Below are positions 25,481-34,467 of a stretch of 64,000 bases of DNA, one piece after another; positions within the stretch are counted from its first letter, which is position 1; every line of letters begins with the position of its first letter. This DNA is from Fibrobacter succinogenes (GTDB taxonomy: Bacteria; Fibrobacterota; Fibrobacteria; Fibrobacterales; Fibrobacteraceae). The DNA lies in contig CACWPM010000002.1 in NCBI GenBank assembly GCA_902762795.1, positions 1 through 64,000 on the forward strand, in the 5' to 3' direction. The notes beneath the pieces are model-generated. The model did no database searches. It was not told where the DNA came from and worked only from the letters and a program-made list of their open reading frames with translations. Position numbers and translations under genes: made by a program.

Positions 25481-25590
25481 ACAGAACGCCCCCGCCACAA
25501 GGTCTTTTTTGCGTGTATTTCGCGAAAATCGCGTGATATTCTCCACATCGCTCGTCTTTTTTATTTATAAATACATATATTGAAAATGTG

Positions 25591-25613
25591 AATGCCCTGC
25601 GGGTTGCTGGGCA
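25591..25613 (+). promoter_or_regulatory. Leader hairpin
   Basis: ATGCCC pairs with GGGCAT around an 11-base loop, 17 bases before the next start codon. An AT-rich stretch with TATATT at about 25575 could be the -10 box. Function unclear. Confidence 0.35.
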
Positions 25614-25630
25614 TCGTTTAGAGGTTTACG

Positions 25631-25984
25631 ATGCAAAAAATTGTGATTGTCACTTACGTGCTGAGGGCGCTTGGCTTTATTCTCGTCCTTTTGGCACTTT
25701 TCGGTCATGAAATCATTTTGAATTTATTCCCCGGTCTTGAGGGTGCGTCCATCAACCCGATTTTCTATTCTGGCATCATCGTGTATTTGGTGGGTGCTGT
25801 CGTTTATTTTTTCATCAACAAGAAGGAACGGGCGGAACGTCGCCGTCGCGAAATAGAGGAATCCTATAAGGCCGCGGGTCTTGACGATCCTAGTGACGGC
25901 ACTTCCGATGAATTGTCCGATGAAACTGCGGCTTCTGGCGATGCATCCGGCAGTGTAACCGGCGAAAATTCTAACGAAAAGTGA
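25631..25984 (+). CDS. Small two-helix membrane protein, unknown
   Basis: 117 residues. Two hydrophobic helices at about 8-33 and 45-62, a basic juxtamembrane stretch (KKERAERRRREIEE), then an acidic Ser/Asp/Glu-rich tail from about residue 80. I do not recognise a family. It is the first gene of a tightly packed run with the ABC transporter, the two PilT-like genes and the patatin-barrel gene. Its stop lies 8 bases before the ATP-binding protein start, so a link to the transporter is likely but unproven. Confidence 0.7.
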   Translation: MQKIVIVTYVLRALGFILVLLALFGHEIILNLFPGLEGASINPIFYSGIIVYLVGAVVYFFINKKERAERRRREIEESYKAAGLDDPSDGTSDELSDETAASGDASGSVTGENSNEK

Positions 25985-25992
25985 TTGCGTGT

Positions 25993-26916
25993 ATGAGTGA
26001 TTTTATGATTGAAATTGAACACCTGCACAAGACTTACCGCAGTGGCTTTACCATGAAGCCGAAGCTTGCGCTCAAGGATGTGAGCTTCCGTGTCGAGACG
26101 GGCAAGGTGTATGGCTTTATCGGACCTAACGGGGCGGGCAAGTCCACCACGATCAAGGTGTTGACGGGGCTTTTGAATTTCGATTCGGGCAAGGTGCTTG
26201 TAAACGGGATTTCTCCGCGTGACGTGAAGAGCCGTGAGTTTATAGGTTATTCGCCGGAGCAGCCGTATTTTTACGATTATCTTTCGGGCCGCGAACTTTT
26301 GCGTTTTTACGGGAAACTCGTAGGCCTCAAGGGCGCAGGACTGGAATCCCGCATTGGCTGGGCGCTCGAACTTTTGCATGCGAACAAGGACTGGATCGAC
26401 CGCCGCTTGCGTTCGTACTCCAAGGGCATGATGCAGCGCGTGGGCATTGCGCAGGCGATCCTTTCGAAGCCGAAACTCCTCATTCTCGATGAACCTATGA
26501 GCGGCCTTGACCCGATGGGGCGCCGTGACGTGCGCGAGGCAATCCAGCAGCTGAACCGCGATGGAGTGACGATTTTCTATTCGAGCCATTTGCTCTCGGA
26601 TGTGGAAGCTATCAGTCACCGCGTAGCGATGATCGTCGATGGGCATATCGTGCGCGAAGGAACCATCGATGAAATTACGGAATCCTGCGGCGTTGAATAC
26701 CATGTGCGCACGCGTCAGGCTATTTTGGAATCCGACTTGCCGCGAGGTGTTTCCGCGACTGGGCACCCGCAAGAATACATCTGCGCCGACGATGTCGCGC
26801 GCGACCGCATGTTGGGCTTTTGCCTCTCGAACGGGATAGCCGTAGAAAAGATGGACCACAAGCGTCCGAGTCTGGAAGATATTTTGACGGAGGAAATTGC
26901 CCGTGCAGATGCTTAA
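25993..26916 (+). CDS. ABC transporter ATP-binding protein
   Basis: ATPase subunit that drives the permease encoded next. Walker A GPNGAGKSTT near residue 44, Q-loop region YSPEQPYFYDYLSG, signature SYSKGMMQRVGIAQAI, Walker B LLILDEPMSGLDP, and H-loop SSHLLSDVE. The C-terminal extension after about 220 resembles ABC-2 exporter ATPases of the CcmA/GldA kind. I chose the ATG at 25993, since a GTG at 25981 overlaps the previous stop and adds a non-family start. The stop lies within the first codons of the permease gene. Confidence 0.93.
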   Translation: MSDFMIEIEHLHKTYRSGFTMKPKLALKDVSFRVETGKVYGFIGPNGAGKSTTIKVLTGLLNFDSGKVLVNGISPRDVKSREFIGYSPEQPYFYDYLSGRELLRFYGKLVGLKGAGLESRIGWALELLHANKDWIDRRLRSYSKGMMQRVGIAQAILSKPKLLILDEPMSGLDPMGRRDVREAIQQLNRDGVTIFYSSHLLSDVEAISHRVAMIVDGHIVREGTIDEITESCGVEYHVRTRQAILESDLPRGVSATGHPQEYICADDVARDRMLGFCLSNGIAVEKMDHKRPSLEDILTEEIARADA

Positions 26917-27706
26917 GCATATCGGCATTATTGCCCTCAATACGTTCCGCGAATCTATTCGCGACAAGATTTTGTACAACATTGGTTTCTTGGCGATTGC
27001 GCTTACGTTATTCAGTATTGTACTGGGCGAATGGTCCGTGTTTGACCGCGCCTATGTCATCAAGTCTACGACGCTTTCCGTGATGAGCCTTTCTGGACTT
27101 TTGATCTCCATCTTCGTGGGGATCAGTCTTGTGCAAAAGGAAATCCAGCGGCGCACCGTGCTCACGCTCCTTTCGAAACCCATCAGCCGTGCCGCGTTTA
27201 TCGTGGGCAAGTATTTTGGGCTTCTGGCGGTTGTCGCGGTGCATCTCGTGCTGCTCACGTGTATTTATTATGTGATTTTGTGGATTACAAATTCGAGTCC
27301 GACGGCAAGCCTCCTAACGGCCATATACCTCATTTTTTGCGAGATGGCGGTCGTGATTGCCGTTGCGCTTTTGTTCAGCAGCTTTAGCAGCACGGTGCTT
27401 TCCGCGCTCTTTACGCTAGGTGTTTATTTTGCGGGCCACTTGAGCGATCAACTTTTGGAACAGGTGAAATTTGCAAGCCGTATGGGTGAACTTCACGGAA
27501 CTTCGTCTGCGCTTCTTGAAAAGGCGGCAGTCGTAATCCACGCCGTGTTTCCCGGGTTATACAGGTTTAACGTGACGAACTATGTTGTTCATGGCGTGGC
27601 TCTTCCGGACATGTACGTGTTCTGGAATTCCATTTATGCGCTTGGCTATATTGGCGTGTTCCTCTCGATTGCGAGTTGGTGGTTTAGCCGGAGGGATTTC
27701 TTATGA
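26903..27706 (+). CDS. ABC-2 type permease
   Basis: Membrane subunit partnering the upstream ATPase. About six hydrophobic helices: the first after RESIRDKILYNIG, later ones around LSGLLISIFVGISLV, LVLLTCIYYVILW, MAVVIAVALLFSSF and the final ALGYIGVFLSIASWW. The GTG at 26903 lies 9 bases after GGAGG and is the best-spaced start; the ATG at 26909 is the alternative. It overlaps the ATPase gene by 14 bases and the next gene by ATGA. Organisation and size resemble GldF-type permeases, but the substrate is unknown. Confidence 0.88.
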   Translation: MQMLKHIGIIALNTFRESIRDKILYNIGFLAIALTLFSIVLGEWSVFDRAYVIKSTTLSVMSLSGLLISIFVGISLVQKEIQRRTVLTLLSKPISRAAFIVGKYFGLLAVVAVHLVLLTCIYYVILWITNSSPTASLLTAIYLIFCEMAVVIAVALLFSSFSSTVLSALFTLGVYFAGHLSDQLLEQVKFASRMGELHGTSSALLEKAAVVIHAVFPGLYRFNVTNYVVHGVALPDMYVFWNSIYALGYIGVFLSIASWWFSRRDFL

Positions 27707-29358
27707 GAAACCAGTACATGGCTAAGGTCCTTGTTCACAACAAGGTTGTGACCGAGGATCAGATCAAGGCCCATTGGGGTGAAATCACGGATTCGATGGA
27801 TATTGGACAGGTTCTCGTTCGTGCGGGGATCTTGAAGCAGTCCATGTACGAAAAGGTGCTTGCCTTTGTACGGAACCTCGAAGCGAAAAATGCAAAGCCT
27901 GCATCCCCGTCTGCAGCAGCGTCCGCAGCGAAATCCGCAGCTGCTCCTGCGAATGGAGCGAGGTCCGTTACGGCGCCTCCTGTAAAACCTGTGTCGGCGC
28001 CTTCTCCGGCGGTGAAACCTGTGCTTTCAGTGCATTCTGCCGCTCCTGCGCCTAAGTCAAATGAAGAGCCTGCTATTCGTATTGAAGGCAACAGCAGCCT
28101 TTACGGCGAAGCGTCTTCCTCGACGGTAGTTATCGAAAAGGTCGCGGGGCTTGAAACTACAAGCATGGCGAATGTGCAGGTTCCTGTCGAAAGTGAAACT
28201 CCCGCTGAAGAATCTGGGCAAGAAGAACTTCCGTCGCAGTTTGCTGTTGCTACAGGCGAAGGCAAGGCCGTTGAGGCTCCTGATGTATTGCACCCGATAA
28301 CATCGCTTGCCAAAATTATCGCTTACGCTCGCAAGTTTAACGTTACGGATGTTTATCTGTACGCAGATCGCCAGATTACCATGCGACAATCGGGAGCGCT
28401 CTTTGTCGCTTCCGAAAAGGTGCTTGAAAAGACGCACCTGATGGATCGCCTGACCGAAGCCGCAACGGGGTTTGCGGACGGCTACAAGATTGTCGTCGGT
28501 CGCAATTTCAGTAAGACGATGGGGCTTCCGGGTGTCGGCCGTGCGCGTATTTCCGTGACATGGAACGATGTCATCCCGAGTATTTCGATCCGCATCATCC
28601 CGATGGACGCGATTGCGCTAGAAAATCTTTATCTGCCCGAATTCTGCACGCAGTTTGCGACGCTTGATAGCGGTCTTGTGCTGATTGCAGGTCCTTCTGC
28701 AAGTGGCCGGTCCACGACGATAACTGCATTTGCCGAGTGCATTGCCGCTAATAGGCAGGTGTTTATCCAGACCGTTGAAAAGCCGATCGAACGTTTGCTC
28801 ATGAATCCGAACGGTTCCATTGCCCAGCGCGAAGTGGGCCTGCATGTGCGTTCCGGTGTGGCGGGCATCGAGCTTGCCATCCGCACGGGTGCCGATGTAA
28901 TCCTCTTCGATCATCTGGAAACTATGGAAGAACTTTCGCTCTTGATGCAGGCTTCGAATGCCGGGGCGCTTGTGTTTGCAGTCGCTAGCGGTAATAATAT
29001 CCATGCATTGCTTTCTCGCTTGCTTATGTCCGTGCCGACTGAAAGCCGTACGGCGTTTGCTTGTTCGCTTGCCGACCAACTCAAGGGCGTCATCGTGCAG
29101 CACTTGATTCCCGTGGTGCAGAACCAGGGGCTGGTCCTTGCATCGGAAGCGATGAAAGTTACATCGACCATTGCAGGGATGATCCGCAAGGGCGACGTGT
29201 CGCAAATAGTTTCTGCGATTAGCGGTAAAAAAGATCAGGGGATTACGTTGGACGAATCTTTGCAGATGTGCGTGGATTCAGGTTACATCGAAGGTGTCGA
29301 AGCGTGGAAACGTGCTAACGACAGTAGGCGCTTTGCTTCTTACCGCAAGGTTAAATAA
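27703..29358 (+). CDS. PilT-like protein with degenerate ATPase motifs and N-terminal extension
   Basis: 551 residues. Residues 1-60 look like the small N-terminal domain of GspE/PilB proteins (VLVHNKVVTEDQI, GQVLVRAGI). An Ala/Pro/Ser-rich linker follows to about 190, then a PilT-type domain. Key motifs are altered: Walker A reads GPSASGRSTT with Arg in place of the catalytic Lys, the Walker B region reads VILFDHLETMEE instead of the usual GEMRDLET, and the His box is missing. The PilT-like C-terminus GMIRKGDVSQI remains. It probably does not hydrolyse ATP normally and may be a regulatory partner of the next gene. Starts by ATGA overlap with the permease gene. Confidence 0.82.
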   Translation: MRNQYMAKVLVHNKVVTEDQIKAHWGEITDSMDIGQVLVRAGILKQSMYEKVLAFVRNLEAKNAKPASPSAAASAAKSAAAPANGARSVTAPPVKPVSAPSPAVKPVLSVHSAAPAPKSNEEPAIRIEGNSSLYGEASSSTVVIEKVAGLETTSMANVQVPVESETPAEESGQEELPSQFAVATGEGKAVEAPDVLHPITSLAKIIAYARKFNVTDVYLYADRQITMRQSGALFVASEKVLEKTHLMDRLTEAATGFADGYKIVVGRNFSKTMGLPGVGRARISVTWNDVIPSISIRIIPMDAIALENLYLPEFCTQFATLDSGLVLIAGPSASGRSTTITAFAECIAANRQVFIQTVEKPIERLLMNPNGSIAQREVGLHVRSGVAGIELAIRTGADVILFDHLETMEELSLLMQASNAGALVFAVASGNNIHALLSRLLMSVPTESRTAFACSLADQLKGVIVQHLIPVVQNQGLVLASEAMKVTSTIAGMIRKGDVSQIVSAISGKKDQGITLDESLQMCVDSGYIEGVEAWKRANDSRRFASYRKVK

Positions 29359-29369
29359 CGGGGTTCGTC

Positions 29370-30377
29370 ATGGCATCAGAAATTGAATCTCTTTTGGAAT
29401 ATGCCCTGAACATCGGGGCGAGTGACTTGATTGTGACGGAGGGCGCGCCTTCTGCGGTTCGTTTCGCGGGACGCGTTTGCGCCATACCGGATTCGACTGC
29501 GCTTCCGTTCGGTTCATTGCTTGAATTTTTAGGATCGCTCGATGGCGAATCGGGTACTTTTGTCGGTGGTCCGTGGAAAAACTCCAGGTGGCGCGTGAAG
29601 TATTTCCGTGAGGCGTTGGGTAATGCGGCTATTTTTAGGCCTTTGATGGCTGAATGTCCGGAATTTACGACTCTTGGTGCGCCTGCCGCGCTTGACAATT
29701 TACTGGGGTTAAGTTCCGGTTTGGTTGTTTTTGCGGGTCCCGCTTGTTCGGGAAAGACTGTTACGGCGACATCTTATGTCTCGGCAATGTGTTCGTCTGG
29801 CATTTTGCGTTTTTGCGATTTGGATGCCGGGCATGAATTGCCTGTGAAGACGGGTGAAAGCCTTACGCTTGTGAATACGGTTGGCTCTGCTTCTGAAAAG
29901 TTGGAGCAAGGGCTTCGCAGCGGGACGGATCTTTTCTGGGTGGGCGATTTTGAAGGACCGACATTAATTCCCGTTTTGCGTGCTGCGGAAGCGGGTGCTT
30001 TGGTCGTTATGAATGTAACTGCGGGTAACGCCGTTGGTGTTGTCGATGCTTTGCTTTCTGCGGCATCTTCGGAAAATCGTGACCTTGTCCGCACGATGCT
30101 TGCGGCGGCCCTCAAGGCCGTTGTCGTGCAGAGGCTTTTGCCTGCGGCGGCGGAAGGTGGTGGTGCCGTTGCTGCCTGGGAAATTCTTTTTAATACGCAA
30201 AATGTGGCGTCTCATATACGTAGTGGAGACCATTTCAAGCTTCCGTCCATAATAGCAGCTTCCGCATCGGAAGGGATGCTTTTGATGGATGATAGCCTTG
30301 CTGAACTTGTTCGCTCTAGCTATGTGACTCCCGAAGAGGCTGGTAGGTATGTTTCCAATCCCGCTAGGTTGGCTTAA
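29370..30377 (+). CDS. PilT-like ATPase paralogue
   Basis: 335 residues, PilT-type fold: N-terminal part with GASDLIVTEGAP (compare ASDLHL in PilT), Walker A GPACSGKTVT near residue 128 with the Lys intact, a diverged Walker B region DLFWVGDFEGPTL, and the C-terminal PilT signature around HIRSGDHF and EGMLLMDDSLAELV. The usual Asp and His boxes are diverged, so motor activity is uncertain. Together with the gene before it, 11 bases upstream, it may form an unequal pair. No pilin or PilB gene is in the window. The patatin-barrel gene overlaps its 3' end by 29 bases. Confidence 0.8.
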   Translation: MASEIESLLEYALNIGASDLIVTEGAPSAVRFAGRVCAIPDSTALPFGSLLEFLGSLDGESGTFVGGPWKNSRWRVKYFREALGNAAIFRPLMAECPEFTTLGAPAALDNLLGLSSGLVVFAGPACSGKTVTATSYVSAMCSSGILRFCDLDAGHELPVKTGESLTLVNTVGSASEKLEQGLRSGTDLFWVGDFEGPTLIPVLRAAEAGALVVMNVTAGNAVGVVDALLSAASSENRDLVRTMLAAALKAVVVQRLLPAAAEGGGAVAAWEILFNTQNVASHIRSGDHFKLPSIIAASASEGMLLMDDSLAELVRSSYVTPEEAGRYVSNPARLA

Positions 30378-32616
30378 AAAAGCGTTTTTTTTGTCAGTGG
30401 TGATTTTATCCTCTGCGTATGTGACGCCTCTTCAGGCGGCGCATTCCGTAGATGAAACCATTTTGGGAGCGATGACGCTCGAACCGGATTCTTTGCAAGC
30501 AAAGAAGACAAAGTCCGTGCTCTACATGGGTGGAGGGGATCGTTCGCCTTGGTTCCACCTTGGAATGTTGTATGCGCTTGAGGAATACAAAATACCAGTA
30601 GATTCTATTGTGGCGACTTCCTGGGGGGCTTGGATGGGCGCTCTATGGTCTCTAGGTGTTTCTATAGACGATATCCAGCGCCTGATGATGGATCCGCATG
30701 TCGTTGATTTTTTAGGCGTCAATGCTATCCATGCAAAGACGGAACACGATCCTTTTAGACTTCCGGTGTCGATTGACGGTATTCCCTCATTTCGAGAACG
30801 TTTTTCGTTCTATGCGGATTCGTCCGGTAAAATTTACCGCAGTATGCATGCGCTAGTTCCGGATACTCCTTCTGTTGAAAGGTCGCTTTCTCGCCTGCGT
30901 TTTGAAGAAGCTTTATATCGCCAGCGAGGTTCCTATCGTATTCCCTTTACGCTCCTTACTTGCGATAGCATTATTGAAAATCCGTTATATGCAGATATTG
31001 TGAATTCGCTTCCGCTTGCGGGCAATGAAAATTCTGGGGAACTTTGTCCTTACTTGGCGCTTCCGCAATCCAAAAATCCGCAAGAAGCGTCGATAATCAT
31101 CGTCTCTGATCCGGTGCGTTTTGAACTAGGCGGAAATGCGGAAATGCGCACGCTCAAGAAAAATGTTTTGTCCAAAATTTCTGATCAGGGAATTTTCGTG
31201 AGGGCGCATTCTATTCGCGATACGTCTCGCAAGTCCATGATTCAAGCGGGTTTTTCTGCGGTGGAGCATAGCTTGCGTGAAATTATTCCATTGGTCGATG
31301 GTCGCAGGGAATATTCCGACAAGCAAAAATCCGATGCTTGGTTTGAATTTAATCCGGTATTCGATAGCCTTTCGGCTGAACATCATTCATCGGTCCTTTC
31401 TTACTGGAATCCAAAAGATACGGGCTTTGTCGCTCCATCGAGGTTTGCCTATTCGATCGTATCAAAGGTGCCCTACGATACGATTTCGTTCAACATGCAG
31501 CCCGACGGAGGACTCTTGATTAATGTGGGCGTGCATCCGACGATTGATGTGGCTGTTGGTGGATTTGGTTCCAATGTGAATGGGGCAAACGTTTATGGCG
31601 AGGTGACCCTTAATTACGTGAAACAGATGGAAATAGCCTTGAAAATAGCCGGTTTTTATGGAACCTCGTTGTACGGATTTCAGCCACGGCTTGAAGTTTG
31701 CAACTTGATCAGTCGTCGGTGGAAGTTCGGCTTTGGTTATGACTTGATGAAACTCCAGTTTTTGAAGGCTTTTGAAAATGATAATATTCCGAGCGAAAAT
31801 CGTTTTGAATATGAAACTCGAAAAGACCTTTTCTTGTCGGCGCAGTATGCGCTCGATAAAATGCAATCCATCGAAGTCAAGTTCCTGTTTGGCAACCGCG
31901 AATTTGAACTTACCCCTACGGCCATAACGGGTTTAGATTTATATGATGAAGATGTTTATGTCAATACGAGTCGTAAATACGAGACGAGCCCGGTGACACA
32001 AAGTGTCCGTTATTCCATATCGGACGGCGATGAGGATTCTTGGTTTTCGGCTAAAGGCTTCGCTGCTAATGCTACCCTTGCCATGAATCTGATTGGTTAT
32101 GGTTTCCATCAAAGAGGCCCTATCTATGGAATTTATGCCTTGGACGGAAAGTTTTCTTGTGCGCCGACGCAGAACACTTCTCTGACGGTTGGGGCTGCGA
32201 TGGGCTTTGATGCTTATCGCGATGGTGGGAGTTTTAAGTTCCCCAAAAATTTTGACAATATGGCGATGGAAGACCGTTATCGCTTGCATGTGGCGGCGAC
32301 GCCGTTGTCAGGGGAATGGCTCGATCCTGAACTGTCGTCGCATGGATATGCCATGTTGCGCATGAATGGCGGTGTGCATCGAAAAGGCTTTGGTGCATGG
32401 CTCTCGTTTGCATATATTCACGATTTCGAGGATAAGGCTACTGCAAAGTTAAATTCGAACAAATTCGTGTTTGAACCGGCGCTGCGCTATAAATACCGCT
32501 CGTTCACTGTTTATGCGGGTTTGAACCGCATTGTCGATACGGAAACTTTCGGTGATATCAAACGCTTAAAAAATTACAGATACTTTATCCGTATCGGCGA
32601 CTACAATCTGTTTTAG
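30349..32616 (+). CDS. Patatin-like protein with C-terminal outer-membrane beta-barrel
   Basis: 755 residues. A signal peptide (FFLSVVILSSAYVTPLQA) precedes a patatin-like domain: MGGGDRSPWFHLGML matches the oxyanion glycine loop, and ATSWGAWMGALWSLG matches the nucleophile elbow, with Ala for the first Gly of GxSxG. I cannot find a clear DG[AG] catalytic Asp at the usual place; PDGG near residue 384 lies at the start of the barrel. The C-terminal 370 residues have the alternating pattern of an outer-membrane barrel. The layout recalls PlpD-type secreted phospholipases. The catalytic state is uncertain. Its stop codon is part of the repeat at 32615. Confidence 0.8.
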   Translation: MFPIPLGWLKKAFFLSVVILSSAYVTPLQAAHSVDETILGAMTLEPDSLQAKKTKSVLYMGGGDRSPWFHLGMLYALEEYKIPVDSIVATSWGAWMGALWSLGVSIDDIQRLMMDPHVVDFLGVNAIHAKTEHDPFRLPVSIDGIPSFRERFSFYADSSGKIYRSMHALVPDTPSVERSLSRLRFEEALYRQRGSYRIPFTLLTCDSIIENPLYADIVNSLPLAGNENSGELCPYLALPQSKNPQEASIIIVSDPVRFELGGNAEMRTLKKNVLSKISDQGIFVRAHSIRDTSRKSMIQAGFSAVEHSLREIIPLVDGRREYSDKQKSDAWFEFNPVFDSLSAEHHSSVLSYWNPKDTGFVAPSRFAYSIVSKVPYDTISFNMQPDGGLLINVGVHPTIDVAVGGFGSNVNGANVYGEVTLNYVKQMEIALKIAGFYGTSLYGFQPRLEVCNLISRRWKFGFGYDLMKLQFLKAFENDNIPSENRFEYETRKDLFLSAQYALDKMQSIEVKFLFGNREFELTPTAITGLDLYDEDVYVNTSRKYETSPVTQSVRYSISDGDEDSWFSAKGFAANATLAMNLIGYGFHQRGPIYGIYALDGKFSCAPTQNTSLTVGAAMGFDAYRDGGSFKFPKNFDNMAMEDRYRLHVAATPLSGEWLDPELSSHGYAMLRMNGGVHRKGFGAWLSFAYIHDFEDKATAKLNSNKFVFEPALRYKYRSFTVYAGLNRIVDTETFGDIKRLKNYRYFIRIGDYNLF

Positions 32617-32711
32617 ACGAAAGAACGTTCGCTAAAGCGGGCTACAGACGAAAGGCTAGAGAGGGATGATTTATGATTTCTTTATTCTCTCGTCTTTCGT
32701 CTCTCGTCTAA
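32615..32711. repeat. AGACGAA/CTTTCGT inverted 7-nt arrays between convergent genes
   Basis: AGACGAAAGAACG, a small variable stem and CTACAGACGAAAGG stand on the left. CTCTCGT, CTTTCGT and CTCTCGT in register stand on the right (32687-32709), inverted to the left side. The element starts inside the patatin stop codon and ends at the mltG stop codon, with T-rich DNA beyond. A bidirectional terminator is plausible. Relatives at 39072 and 41733. Confidence 0.65.
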
Positions 32712-33725
32712 TTATTTTTTCTCGCCGCGGTTCTTGGCGGCGACATCTTTATACTTATTGTGATCGGCGAGGTTCGTGCTAAAGAAATGCGTATGCGATC
32801 CATCGTCCTTGGCGACAAAGTAAAGTGCTTCGGTCTTGTCGGGGAAGAGCGTTGCCTCGATTGCCTTGCGACCTGGATTGGAAATTGGTCCCGGCATCAG
32901 CCCTGGGAACTTGCGGGTGTTGTACGGACTATTGCTGTTTAACTGGCTCTTGTAGATCGGTCCGGTCAAGTTCTTGAAGATGAACCGCACGGTCGGGTCT
33001 GCTCCAAGCGGCATGCCGATGCGGAGTCTGTTATGGAACACGCCTGCAATCAGCGGACGCTCGTCGGGAATACCCGTTTCTTCTTCGACCACGCTTGCAA
33101 GCGTCAACACGCGGTGCCAGTTGCCCAGCGTTTCCCACATCGATCCTTTGCGCTGTTTCATCTCGTCGCGCACTTTCAAATTCGCTGCGACCATCTGTTT
33201 CAGTATGGACTCTTCGTCGGAGTTGATGGCGAACGGGTATGTGTCCGGCAAGAGATAGCCTTCAAGCGAATTCGCGTCAATGCCGAGCGAGTGGGCGAAC
33301 TTCGGGTCCTGGACTAGTTTGTTCCAACGGGCCGTGTCGAGGTTTGGGAAGCTTTTCTGGAGGTAGGCGGGAATTTCCCAAGAGGCTCGACCTTCGGGGA
33401 TGGTCACCTTGCGGACGGCGCTTTTGCCACTTTGGAACAGTGCAGCAAGTTCTTCAAGTGTCTGGTGGGCAGGTACTTCGTACCAGCCGGCCTTGAGTGC
33501 CGGTTTGTTCATTTTACACCATAAAGTGAAGGCCAGTTCGTCTGTCCAGACCCCTTTTTCTTGTAAAATTTGTAAAACTTTTGTGGGGGAACTGCCCTTG
33601 GGAATCTCCAAAATGACAGTTTTTTCATTATGTGAAACGGCGCTCAACCGTTGATTTACGTGGAAAAACGCGAAAACAGCGGTTAGAACGAGGATAATGG
33701 CGGTAATTGAAAAAATCTTCTTCAT
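32712..33725 (-). CDS. mltG: Endolytic murein transglycosylase MltG
   Basis: Cuts nascent peptidoglycan glycan strands at the outer face of the inner membrane. One N-terminal membrane helix (IFSITAIILVLTAVFAFF), then the YceG domain with ILEIPKGSSPTKV, VTIPEGRASWEI, EGYLLPDTYPF, the catalytic Glu in VVEEETGIPDERP near residue 215, NRLRIGMPLGADPTVRF and the terminal FFSTNLADHNKY. I chose the ATG at 33725 (MKKIFS), which gives 337 residues; an upstream in-frame ATG at 33788 would add residues from the divergent gene's promoter region. No SD is obvious. Confidence 0.94.
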   Translation of the reverse strand: MKKIFSITAIILVLTAVFAFFHVNQRLSAVSHNEKTVILEIPKGSSPTKVLQILQEKGVWTDELAFTLWCKMNKPALKAGWYEVPAHQTLEELAALFQSGKSAVRKVTIPEGRASWEIPAYLQKSFPNLDTARWNKLVQDPKFAHSLGIDANSLEGYLLPDTYPFAINSDEESILKQMVAANLKVRDEMKQRKGSMWETLGNWHRVLTLASVVEEETGIPDERPLIAGVFHNRLRIGMPLGADPTVRFIFKNLTGPIYKSQLNSNSPYNTRKFPGLMPGPISNPGRKAIEATLFPDKTEALYFVAKDDGSHTHFFSTNLADHNKYKDVAAKNRGEKK

Positions 33726-33799
33726 TGCGTAAAAATTTAAAAGAAAATGCAACGGATTGGCAAAATAAAAAGTATATTCGTATAGCATTGTTAAAAGTT

Positions 33800-34222
33800 A
33801 TGTTTGTCGCCTTCGCTTTGCTGGTTGCCTCTTCCTTTGCGGCCAAGAAGGTTAAGTCCAAGCTGGGCGACGTGGAACTCACCAAAGAAAAAGATGGTGG
33901 CTCCGTAGTCTGCACGGCTAGCTTTAACGACGAAATGACGGTCTTGAAAGAAGCCGATACCGAAGTCCTCGTGAAAGGCGCCTGCGGTCAGGGCTGGGTT
34001 CCGAAGGCCAAGGTCGAATATGTCGCCCAGAAGGCTGGCGACAAGTCCATGAAGTTGGAAGACGTGGACATCGTGGGCTGGCTCGATAACCCGAGTGCCG
34101 TGTTCGTGTTGGAAAATGACGACATCGACTTCGACGGTGTGAACCTCGACCGTGACTTCAAGGAATACTTGCAGCACACGCTCGACCGTGAAAATATTGA
34201 AATGCGCAACGGCGAAAACTAA
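33800..34222 (+). CDS. Small exported protein, unknown
   Basis: 140 residues from the ATG at 33800, which starts a signal peptide (MFVAFALLVASSFAAKK). The mature part is acidic and has two Cys (VVCTASF, KGACGQGW) that could form a disulfide, then a WLDNPSAVFVLENDDIDFDG segment. No family recognised. It is divergent from mltG with 74 bases between the start codons; the frame can be extended upstream to a TTG at 33707 inside mltG, which I reject because it destroys the signal peptide. TATATTCG about 25 bases upstream may be a -10 box. A good terminator follows. Confidence 0.75.
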   Translation: MFVAFALLVASSFAAKKVKSKLGDVELTKEKDGGSVVCTASFNDEMTVLKEADTEVLVKGACGQGWVPKAKVEYVAQKAGDKSMKLEDVDIVGWLDNPSAVFVLENDDIDFDGVNLDRDFKEYLQHTLDRENIEMRNGEN

Positions 34223-34249
34223 TCGCCCTTCGCTATTGTGAATGTTTGT

Positions 34250-34277
34250 CCCGCAGCTACGCTGCGGGCTTTTTTTA
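34250..34277 (+). terminator. Intrinsic terminator
   Basis: CCCGCAGC pairs perfectly with GCTGCGGG around TAC, then C and seven T. It ends the small exported-protein gene. Confidence 0.9.
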
Positions 34278-34301
34278 TTCCTTCAGCGAAGTCCGGATTT
34301 T

Positions 34302-34396
34302 CAACTTCTAACTTTCCGACTTCTACCGCCTACTGCTTATAGCTTACTTCCTACTGTCTACTTCCTACTTCCAACTTCCTTCCGTCTACTCCCTAC
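34302..34396. repeat. 7-nt period array, CTACTTC type
   Basis: Thirteen heptamers stay in register (CAACTTC, TAACTTT, CCGACTT, CTACCGC, CTACTGC, TTATAGC, TTACTTC, CTACTGT, CTACTTC twice, CAACTTC, CTTCCGT, CTACTCC) plus CTAC. Units vary but the period does not. It lies between the terminator and the azlC promoter and has no coding frame of note. Confidence 0.75.
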
Positions 34397-34432
34397 AAAA
34401 ATTGCGTGTATTTAAATATTTGCATAAACCTG

Positions 34433-34462
34433 TTCGCGTGTAGCGTAAAAATGCTATCTTTG
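34433..34462 (+). promoter_or_regulatory. azlC promoter, TTC-N19-TATCTTTG
   Basis: TATCTTTG (34455-34462) matches the Bacteroidetes -7 box. A TTC lies exactly 19 bases upstream, where TTG is expected. Five bases separate the box from the ATG and there is no SD, which suggests a leaderless transcript. Confidence 0.5.
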
Positions 34463-34467
34463 CGTCC

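Noticed and set aside
25864-26982. Long minus-strand frame opposite the ABC ATPase gene
   Set aside because: The plus strand encodes a complete ABC ATPase; the antisense product is Arg/His-rich and featureless.
33707-33799. Upstream TTG start of the small exported protein
   Set aside because: It would overlap mltG and put 31 polar residues ahead of a good signal peptide.
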